Below, in pieces: positions 15,629-20,444 of a stretch of DNA of 20,444 nucleotides. The stretch is from CAZGSG01 sp964528095. GTDB lineage: Bacteria; Bacteroidota; Bacteroidia; Chitinophagales; Chitinophagaceae. The position numbers and the translations under genes were made by a program. Each line of letters opens with the position of its first letter. Positions within the stretch are counted from its first letter, which is position 1. The notes beneath the pieces were generated by a model that was not told the origin of the DNA, did not search any database, and saw only the letters and a program-made list of their open reading frames with translations. The stretch covers positions 1-20,444 of the forward strand of contig CAZGSG010000088.1 in assembly GCA_964528095.1 (NCBI GenBank), read 5' to 3'.

Positions 15629-15870
15629 CTCTGCGTGAAACCTGTTGCTGTGTTAGTGATGCAGGAACAAGAAGGACCATTCTTCAATCTCTATTATAGA
15701 ACTTAAGTTATATTAATGGGAACAGAATGGCTATTCTAAAATACTCTGTGTGAAACCAGTTGCTGTGTTAGTGACGCAGGAACAGGAAGAACAATTCTTC
15801 AATCTCTATTATGACTTACGCTGTATTAATCGAAACAGAAAGCTATTCTAAAATACCCTGTATGAAGCCT
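15629..15870. repeat. tandem direct duplication of about 115 bases plus a partial third copy
   Basis: Copy 1 (15629-15743) and copy 2 (15744-15855) share CTCTG[C/T]GTGAAACC, GTTGCTGTGTTAGTGA, ATTCTTCAATCTCTATTAT and GCTATTCTAAAATA in the same order. A third start, CCCTGTATGAAGCC, begins at 15856. The first bases of each copy are the end motif of the inverted element, so copy 1 overlaps its right end. No open frame of note runs through the duplication. Confidence 0.75.
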
Positions 15871-15937
15871 TTTTATGAAATCCATAACTACAGTACTTAA
15901 AAACCTCTAAAAAGAAAATCACTCCCCGGGCCAATGC

Positions 15938-16165
15938 TCATACAGTCTTCTTCGGTGGTAATGCAAACGCAACTGCCTCATGCTCAAAATGCCCATTATG
16001 CGACCCATCGCAAAAGGGTTTATTCTTCGAAAGACCGCAGCGGCAGATGGAAACGATCGTTCTGCCAGCAAGATCATACGGAGCGCCTGTTCTATCTACA
16101 ATTTCGAAATCTCCTTCTATTTTTACCGATCCGTTATTATTGATCGTCAGTTTTGTCGAAGCCAT
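15938..16165 (-). CDS. CDGSH iron-sulfur domain protein
   Basis: A small (75-residue) 2Fe-2S protein of the mitoNEET type. The cluster motif CRCGLSKNKPFCDGSHNGHF shows all ligands: C-x-C, the third Cys before DGSH, and the histidine. The N-terminal part (LTINNNGSVKIEGDFEIVD) is the beta segment common in bacterial CDGSH proteins. The frame is open to an ATG at 16186; I choose the ATG at 16165, which starts MASTKLTI and leaves out an unusual seven-residue extension. It is likely cytosolic and may act in iron-sulfur or redox handling, but the bacterial role is not well defined. It is transcribed alone, divergent from the membrane protein gene. Confidence 0.9.
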   Translation of the reverse strand: MASTKLTINNNGSVKIEGDFEIVDRTGAPYDLAGRTIVSICRCGLSKNKPFCDGSHNGHFEHEAVAFALPPKKTV

Positions 16166-16329
16166 GCGGGTATAAATTTTCGCCAAGATAGGTGAATTGC
16201 TGTAATAAAGAGATTCAACACAAAAAGACTACTTAATTAAAGATTTACGTATACCTGGGTCCAGATAGCTGCTTACCCTGGCAATTAGTAGAATAATTCT
16301 TATCTTATTCTTCCAAAGCCAGTAATTCA

Positions 16330-17520
16330 ATGACAACACTTACCTCGACCGAACGTCCTTATCGGATTGCCTCTATTGATATCCTTCGTGGAATAGTGAT
16401 GATCATTATGGCGCTTGACCATACCAGGGATTTTTTTCATCGTACTGCTATGACAGCCGATCCGCTTAATGCCGACACTACCACAGTCTGGTTATATTTT
16501 ACACGTTGGATCACCCATTTTTGTGCTCCTACTTTTGTATTCTTATCGGGTTTGTCCGCCTATCTTTCATCGCAAAAAAAGTCGAAAAAGGAAGCAAGCG
16601 CGTTTATGCTCAAAAGAGGGATCTGGCTGGTCATTGTAGAGCTGGTCATCGTTGGTTTTGGACTGAATTTCGATCCGGGCTATCATTTTATTATCCTCCA
16701 AGTGATCTGGGCTATTGGATTAAGCATGATCATTCTCGGGCTGCTTAGCCAAATATCTTTTGAATTAGTATTGATCACAGGATTGGTTTTATTCTTCGGG
16801 CATAATATACTGGATCATATAAGCCTGCCGGAAACAGGAACAGCAGCGTTGATCTGGAAGATATTGTTTACTTCTTTTGGCACGGTTGTTCCCCTGGGCG
16901 ATAATCATTTTGTTGGGATATTCTATGCTGTTCTCCCCTGGACAGGAGTGATGCTGCTGGGTTATTGCGCCGGTCATTATTTCAAAAAAGGAATTGCTTC
17001 CGAACAACGTAAAAGATTTTTGTTGATCGCTGGCATTGGCCTCATCATCTTATTTATTCTACTACGATTTGTTAATGTGTACGGAAATCCTCAACCGTGG
17101 AAGGAACAGGAAGGGTTTCTAAAAAACGTATTTGTTTTCCTGAACACCAGCAAATACCCACCATCATTACAATACCTGTGCATGACACTTGGGCCCGCAC
17201 TTATATTGCTTTATTTATTTGAAAATATCAGTGGTAAATGGACAAGGGTAGTGTCGGTGTATGGCCGGGTTCCATTCTTTTACTATATTCTGCATTTTTA
17301 TTTATTGCATTTTATATTGGTAATGGTGTTTTTTGCAACAAACCATTCCAGCAGTGAAATCACGACCGGTCCCTTCTTTTTCCGGCCTGCTAATTTTGGT
17401 TATGGTCTCCCGGTTGTCTACCTTATTTGGATATCCGTCGTTGCGATGCTATACCTGCCAAGTCGCTGGTTCAATAAATATAAACAGGAACATAGCCAAT
17501 GGTGGCTGAGGTACTTATAA
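16330..17520 (+). CDS. DUF1624 / HGSNAT-like multi-pass membrane protein
   Basis: A 396-residue inner-membrane protein with about ten hydrophobic segments. The N-terminus RIASIDILRGIVMIIMALDHTRDFF (residues 12-36), with the conserved D30-H31 pair, is the hallmark of the DUF1624 / heparan-alpha-glucosaminide N-acetyltransferase-like group of transmembrane acyltransferases. A second typical feature is the RWITHFCAPTFVFLSGLSAY segment. These proteins probably move acyl groups across the membrane to a glycan or other acceptor, but the substrate is unknown here. The gene stands alone, divergent from the CDGSH gene (164-base gap) and convergent with the small secreted protein at 17548. No exact promoter was found. 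Confidence 0.85.
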   Translation: MTTLTSTERPYRIASIDILRGIVMIIMALDHTRDFFHRTAMTADPLNADTTTVWLYFTRWITHFCAPTFVFLSGLSAYLSSQKKSKKEASAFMLKRGIWLVIVELVIVGFGLNFDPGYHFIILQVIWAIGLSMIILGLLSQISFELVLITGLVLFFGHNILDHISLPETGTAALIWKILFTSFGTVVPLGDNHFVGIFYAVLPWTGVMLLGYCAGHYFKKGIASEQRKRFLLIAGIGLIILFILLRFVNVYGNPQPWKEQEGFLKNVFVFLNTSKYPPSLQYLCMTLGPALILLYLFENISGKWTRVVSVYGRVPFFYYILHFYLLHFILVMVFFATNHSSSEITTGPFFFRPANFGYGLPVVYLIWISVVAMLYLPSRWFNKYKQEHSQWWLRYL

Positions 17521-17547
17521 AAAGGTATATCGTATGATCGCTTTAAG

Positions 17548-17865
17548 CTATTTTTTATTGATCCTGACTTCGACAGCAGCAGGTAGACTGGTGATTCTTA
17601 TTTGCTGCTTTTCATAACCCGGGTGTTGTATAGTGAGCGTCACAGGCAGTTTGCGCCAGGTGGTAATACGGAATGTACCTCTTGAATTCGATATCGCTTC
17701 CTCTTCACCTTCCGTTATATAGAGGTATACATTCTCGACGGGTTTTCCGGTCTGCGCATTGATCACCTTTCCGGAAACTTCAGCCGATCCGGTCTTTTGA
17801 TTGGTTGTCGATAACAGCAACTGGGAAATAAATAAAAGGCCCAGGGCTAAGATTAGTTTTCGCAT
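17548..17865 (-). CDS. small secreted carboxypeptidase-regulatory-like domain protein
   Basis: A 105-residue protein: signal peptide (MRKLILALGLLFISQLLLS), then a single beta-sandwich domain of the CarboxypepD_reg type (VSGKVINAQTGKPVENVYLYI, SNSRGTFRITT, LPVTLTIQHPGYEKQQI, VEVRINKK). Such domains normally sit at the N-terminus of TonB-dependent receptors; here one stands alone and ends right after the fold. It lies 31 bases after a second gene of the same kind, so the two form an operon. It probably resides in the periplasm or is anchored to the surface by a partner; function unknown. Confidence 0.82.
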   Translation of the reverse strand: MRKLILALGLLFISQLLLSTTNQKTGSAEVSGKVINAQTGKPVENVYLYITEGEEEAISNSRGTFRITTWRKLPVTLTIQHPGYEKQQIRITSLPAAVEVRINKK

Positions 17866-17896
17866 ATAGTAAAATTGAATAGTGGATGGAATAGTA

Positions 17897-18307
17897 TTAG
17901 AAGAAATTAGTTGAAACAGGGGTAGATTTTACAGCGTTTCTTTGGATCATACGCAGCCCGGAGAAATAGCTCTCGCCGCGTTTATTTATTTCTGTATCCG
18001 ATCTTTTCAGGCTGATATTATACTCGCTCGCGTTAGTGATCTTTATTTCCTGGGAATAAAACCCGTCGTAACTGAACTTCAGCACAGAATCTTTTGCCGA
18101 CACGGTTATATAATAGATTCCATCAGGCTGTGAGCCGGATTGCCGCTGTGTTCCTTTTACGGTTACAAGTACTCCCTCCAACGGAGTAGCTTCTTCATAT
18201 GACTTTATAATGCCGGATATAGTGCGGGTCTCTTTTTGTGCAACTGTGTCCTGCGCAAAAAAAGATAAGGATAATAAAACAAAAAAGAAGAAGAACAAAT
18301 TTTTCAT
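17897..18307 (-). CDS. small secreted carboxypeptidase-regulatory-like domain protein (SusC N-terminus-like)
   Basis: A 136-residue protein from the ATG at 18307 (the frame extends to 18331, but the later start gives a clean signal peptide, MKNLFFFFFVLLSLSFFAQ). Residues about 28-102 match the N-terminal domain of SusC-type receptors (ISGIIKSYEEATPLEGVLVTVKG, DGIYYITVSAKDSVLKFSYDGFYSQEI, YNISLKRSD). A tail of about 35 residues (SYFSGLRMIQRNAVKSTPVSTNFF) follows with no plug or barrel. It could be a genuine stand-alone adaptor or a receptor remnant; the intact signal, clean end and paired neighbour favour the former. It is transcribed from the bidirectional promoter at about 18441-18471. Confidence 0.8.
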   Translation of the reverse strand: MKNLFFFFFVLLSLSFFAQDTVAQKETRTISGIIKSYEEATPLEGVLVTVKGTQRQSGSQPDGIYYITVSAKDSVLKFSYDGFYSQEIKITNASEYNISLKRSDTEINKRGESYFSGLRMIQRNAVKSTPVSTNFF

Positions 18308-18406
18308 GTGAGTGATTTTAGAAATAAACAAAAGGCAGGCAGGCGTAACCGGGCAGTCAACAACAACAAATAGATGATAAAGGATAATAAAATCTGCGGG
18401 TCATCG

Positions 18407-18471
18407 TTGTTTATTATTAATAGTCCACTAAATTTGTAGACAAATATACATCGTCGGGATTTAATTACAAA
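18407..18471. promoter_or_regulatory. symmetric bidirectional promoter
   Basis: On the plus strand, TTG (18407-18409), 19 bases, TAAATTTG (18429-18436). On the minus strand, TTTG (18471-18468), 19 bases (18467-18449), TATATTTG (18448-18441). Both match the Bacteroidota consensus. The two TAnnTTTG boxes face each other across 4 bases inside the palindrome ATTTGT-AG-ACAAAT (18432-18445). Each predicted start lies in or next to the other core element, so the 236-bp gap is served by one shared site. Confidence 0.7.
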
Positions 18472-18567
18472 AACTGTCTGCTTCCGATAATTGAAAAAAA
18501 CCGGCACCTGCTAAAATACAGTCAGCAGAGCTGGTTATAAGTTGTTTTAAACTATAAAAAAATACTT

Positions 18568-19110
18568 ATGCCGAGAATAGCGCCACTAGCAAACAATGAG
18601 ATACAGCCGGTTATTAAGGCAGCTTTCACCAGCCATTTGCTGCAATACAATGGCGGTATTAACAATATGAAAGCAACCCTTTACCATTCTCCGCTGGCTT
18701 TTGATATCTATATGCAATGGTATCCGTTATACGAGGAAGTACAGAAAATAACAGGTCCCAGGCTGGCATATCTCTATGCCTACTCCATTTCCCTCGCATC
18801 GGAAAGCCCGCTTTGGTCTGCTTTTTTTAGAAAACTGATCGCTGACGGAGGCGAAGATCCTGACCATTTGCACTTATCAGTCCAGGATCGGTGCCTGGTG
18901 GACCTGGGCAGCAGTATGGCGCGGTACCGGGGAAATATTGCCGATCATATCTACGATTGTACGGCAAGACAATATAGCCAGGAACAAATGGTCGTATTGA
19001 TTGCTTTTGCAGGGCAGATGATCGCCACCAATGTGTTTAATAATGTGATTGAAACAACTATTGACGACTCCCTGGTGGGATATATTCCCTGTCTTCATTT
19101 GACCCAATGA
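18568..19110 (+). CDS. carboxymuconolactone decarboxylase / AhpD-like family protein
   Basis: A 180-residue all-helical protein. The pattern NNMKATLYHSPLAFDIYMQWY (32-52), LAYLYAYSISLASESPLWSAFFRKLI (67-91) and a C-terminal helix pair (MVVLIAFAGQMIATNVFNNVIE, 141-162) matches the AhpD-like fold of carboxymuconolactone decarboxylase relatives. At the position of the AhpD CxxC redox pair the sequence has ASESPLW, so the peroxiredoxin-reducing thiol chemistry is absent. A binding or other catalytic role is more likely. It is driven by the bidirectional promoter with a leader of about 125 bases, and ended by the terminator repeat at 19185-19261. Confidence 0.72.
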   Translation: MPRIAPLANNEIQPVIKAAFTSHLLQYNGGINNMKATLYHSPLAFDIYMQWYPLYEEVQKITGPRLAYLYAYSISLASESPLWSAFFRKLIADGGEDPDHLHLSVQDRCLVDLGSSMARYRGNIADHIYDCTARQYSQEQMVVLIAFAGQMIATNVFNNVIETTIDDSLVGYIPCLHLTQ

Positions 19111-19184
19111 AGGTTTAATAAGCTCGCGGTGAAACGCTCTGGTATCAGCCAATGGAGTAGATAGCGGGCATGGCCGAGGGTAAA

Positions 19185-19261
19185 ATATAAAAAAAGGGCC
19201 AGGATAAAAATCCAGCCCCGTTTTAAAATCCAATATCCTATGAAAAACCAAGTCAATATTA
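19185..19261. repeat. intergenic terminator repeat, copy 2
   Basis: The second copy of the element at 7972-8050. Its hairpin pairs GGGC (19196-19199) with GCCC (19215-19218) and GGAT (19202-19205) with ATCC (19210-19213), flanked by an A7 run and TTTT. The loop differs from copy 1 (AAAA for AGAA) while the stem is kept. It lies 75 bases after the preceding stop and isolates the his promoter from upstream transcription. Confidence 0.75.
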
Positions 19262-19329
19262 ACAGGAATGTCTCAATTTTGCAATACCACATACTGGGTA
19301 TTTTTTATTGTATAAAACGGAAATAAAAT

Positions 19330-19359
19330 TTTGGGTTATCGAAAAGGACCCTATTTTTG
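19330..19359 (+). promoter_or_regulatory. his operon promoter
   Basis: TTTG (19330-19333), 18 bases, TATTTTTG (19352-19359): a full match to the Bacteroidota promoter pattern. Transcription would start near 19365, about ten bases before the leader peptide. Confidence 0.75.
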
Positions 19360-19375
19360 CAGCAATAAATCGAAA

Positions 19376-19444
19376 ATGATCAACAATCTGCATATTCATC
19401 ATCATCATCTTGCTCACGCGGTAAGCTGTGATGGTTTTATGTAA
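19376..19444 (+). CDS. hisL: his operon leader peptide (22 residues)
   Basis: A 22-codon frame from ATG 19376 to TAA 19444, too short for usual gene finding. Residues 6-14 read HIHHHHLAH, six histidines in nine codons, all but the last as CAT. It lies between a strong promoter and a terminator directly ahead of hisG, as in enterobacterial his leaders. Translation serves as a sensor: shortage of charged His-tRNA stalls the ribosome on the His run. The frame also overlaps the RNA strands that form the alternative hairpins. Confidence 0.9.
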   Translation: MINNLHIHHHHLAHAVSCDGFM

Positions 19445-19500
19445 GATCTAAACATATTAACTTTTTACGGGGCTTACCATCAGGTAGGCCCTTTTTATTT
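19403..19500 (+). promoter_or_regulatory. his attenuator (pause hairpin, antiterminator, terminator)
   Basis: Three mutually exclusive pairings can be drawn. (1) CATCAT (19403-19408) with GTGATG (19428-19433), plus GCT (19412-19414) with AGC (19424-19426), covering the His codons. (2) GGTAAGC (19420-19426) with GCTTACC (19472-19478), an antiterminator with seven perfect pairs. (3) The terminator at 19470-19491. A ribosome stalled on His codons breaks pairing 1 and frees the strand for pairing 2, which blocks the terminator. Confidence 0.82.
19470..19500 (+). terminator. his leader terminator
   Basis: GGGCTTACC (19470-19478), loop ATCA, GGTAGGCCC (19483-19491): nine pairs including one T-G, followed by TTTTTATTT. 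It lies 33 bases before the hisG start. Confidence 0.85.
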
Positions 19501-19532
19501 ATAAAACTAAATGTGTTCCGGGGATAATTGTT

Positions 19533-20384
19533 ATGAAGCTAAAAATTGCGATCCAAAAATCAGGCAGGTTACAGGAAGATTCCCTGCGGCTGTTAAAGGA
19601 GTGCGGGATAGATATTTCCAACGGGGGTAATAAGTTAAAAACAACAGCTGCTAATTTCCCGCTGGAAGTTTATTTTCTCCGGGACGATGATATTCCTCAA
19701 TATGTGGAAGACGCGGTAGCTGATGCGGGTATTGTAGGTGAAAACGTTGTGTATGAAAAGAAAAAACTTGTTGAGGTAGTAGAGCAATTAGGATTTGGAA
19801 AATGCCGGCTTTCTATTGCCGTGGGGAGAAATGAAGCATATGACAACAAAAGCCTGAATGGCAAGCGCATCGCTACCAGCTATCCGGTGTTGCTACAGGA
19901 ATACCTGGATAAGAATAAGATCAGCGCCGAGATACATGAAATCAGTGGCAGCGTTGAAATCGCCCCCGGGATAGGGCTTGCAGAAGCAATATGCGACTTG
20001 GTAAGCAGCGGATCCACTTTACTTACCAATGGACTTAAAGAAGTGGAGACCATTCTTCATTCACAGGCCGTATTGATCCAAAATAAAAACATGGATGTCG
20101 AAAAAGAACAATTGCTGCAGCGGCTCTTGTTCCGGATCCGGTCGGTGAAAAAAGCAAAGAATAACAAATACATTCTGCTTAATGCACCTAATAATAAATT
20201 AGAAGAGATCATTGGTTTATTGCCGGGTATGAAAAGCCCCACGGTCCTACCCCTGGCCACATCTGGCTGGAGCAGTGTACACAGCGTGATTGATGAGAAT
20301 GATTTTTGGGAGATCATTGAACAACTCAAAGCGGCAGGCGCACAAGGTATATTGGTGGTACCGATTGAAAAAATGATCATGTAA
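19533..20384 (+). CDS. hisG: ATP phosphoribosyltransferase, long form (HisG)
   Basis: A 283-residue enzyme catalysing the first step of histidine synthesis: ATP plus phosphoribosyl pyrophosphate gives phosphoribosyl-ATP. Residues 1-95 and 95-205 form the two catalytic lobes: MKLKIAIQKSGRL at the start, VADAGIVGENVVYE (62-75), and the phosphoribosyl-pyrophosphate loop EIAPGIGLAEAICDLVSSGSTL (142-163). Residues about 208-283 are the extra C-terminal regulatory domain (YILLNAPNNKLEEIIGLLPG, then LVVPIEKMIM) that binds histidine for feedback inhibition. It is therefore the long, self-regulated HisG, not the short form that needs HisZ. It is the first structural gene behind the attenuator, so it is controlled both at transcription and by product inhibition. 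Confidence 0.97.
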   Translation: MKLKIAIQKSGRLQEDSLRLLKECGIDISNGGNKLKTTAANFPLEVYFLRDDDIPQYVEDAVADAGIVGENVVYEKKKLVEVVEQLGFGKCRLSIAVGRNEAYDNKSLNGKRIATSYPVLLQEYLDKNKISAEIHEISGSVEIAPGIGLAEAICDLVSSGSTLLTNGLKEVETILHSQAVLIQNKNMDVEKEQLLQRLLFRIRSVKKAKNNKYILLNAPNNKLEEIIGLLPGMKSPTVLPLATSGWSSVHSVIDENDFWEIIEQLKAAGAQGILVVPIEKMIM

Positions 20385-20430
20385 GATGGCCGAAACTAAA
20401 ACGTGGTATTGGTCTTTATAAAAAAATTAT

Positions 20431-20444
20431 ATGGAAATAATTAT
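20431..20444 (+). CDS. possible start of the next his gene (cut by window edge)
   Basis: An ATG at 20431, 46 bases after hisG, opens a frame reading MEII before the window ends. In related bacteria hisD commonly follows hisG, which would fit, but four codons cannot prove it. Confidence 0.3.

Larger units (their letters stand above)
15348..15642. mobile_element. MITE-like element with 39-bp inverted ends
   Basis: The left end 15348-15386 and right end 15604-15642 are inverted copies matching at 38 of 39 bases (ends read GGTTTCAC..CAGAGCTAAC). The 295-base unit has no gene. Inside are two perfect 8-bp hairpins and three copies of a GAGC[T/C]AAGGA motif (about 15376, 15427, 15479). No target-site duplication is evident at the edges. 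The end sequence resembles CACAGAG/CTCTG-type repeats that I recall from intergenic DNA of Bacteroidota, sometimes near GxxExxY genes; that link is from memory and unverified. Confidence 0.55.

Noticed and set aside
18877..19251. Minus-strand 124-residue frame
   Set aside because: It lies mostly antisense to the AhpD-like gene and shows no recognisable domain.
19095..19292. Minus-strand hydrophobic frame of 65 residues across repeat copy 2
   Set aside because: Copy 1 has no ATG in the equivalent frame and the sequence diverges outside the DNA repeat, so coding is unlikely.
20386..20420. Short frame MAETKTWYWSL after hisG
   Set aside because: Eleven codons with no features; probably chance in the gap before the next gene.

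Overview
The window looks like a chromosomal segment from a Bacteroidota bacterium, most likely of the Chitinophagaceae type. Support comes from several Bacteroidota-style promoters (TTG/TTTG, about 19 bases, TAnnTTTG), scarce Shine-Dalgarno sites, a TonB-linked outer-membrane barrel with an N-terminal carboxypeptidase-regulatory domain, a BlaI/M56 pair, a PE-LIG-POL type LigD and a long-form HisG. The genus is inference; no rRNA or other marker is present.

Layout. 1-3170 (minus): a BlaI/MecI-type repressor, an M56 (BlaR1-like) membrane metallopeptidase whose tail is a run of heptads, and a secreted protein, cut by the window edge, carrying about twenty copies of the same heptad. 3296-6396 (plus): a small charged protein, the multidomain NHEJ ligase LigD, and a 79-residue unknown overlapping ligD by 4 bases. 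6491-7679 (plus): the co-chaperone CbpA and its modulator CbpM. 7681-7904 (minus): an unannotated small RNA candidate with promoter, 15-bp closing stem and strong terminator, convergent with cbpM. 8335-10724 (plus): a Tat-exported SGNH hydrolase and a secreted GH13 glucosidase/amylase. 10752-14036 (minus): an outer-membrane barrel receptor and a periplasmic coiled-coil protein. 14250-15266 (plus): a MarR regulator and GNAT acetyltransferase, overlapping by 4 bases, with two tandem GTAA-N4-TTAC operator-like sites on the promoter. 15348-15870: a gene-free repeat cluster consisting of a MITE-like element with 39-bp inverted ends, two internal hairpins and a 115-bp tandem duplication. 15938-17520: a CDGSH iron-sulfur protein (minus) and a DUF1624/HGSNAT-like membrane protein (plus). 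17548-19110: two small secreted carboxypeptidase-regulatory-domain proteins (minus) diverge from a carboxymuconolactone-decarboxylase-like protein (plus), from a single symmetric two-way promoter. 19185-20444: a terminator repeat, then the start of a histidine operon with a complete ribosome-dependent attenuator (promoter, leader peptide with six His codons, alternative hairpins, terminator), hisG, and perhaps the first codons of the next gene.

The best candidates for new biology are regulatory: the his attenuator, the small RNA opposite cbpM, the symmetric bidirectional promoter, the terminator repeat present twice (7972 and 19185), and the repeat cluster at 15.3-15.9 kb. Among proteins, the heptad array shared by the M56 peptidase and the neighbouring secreted protein is the most unusual.
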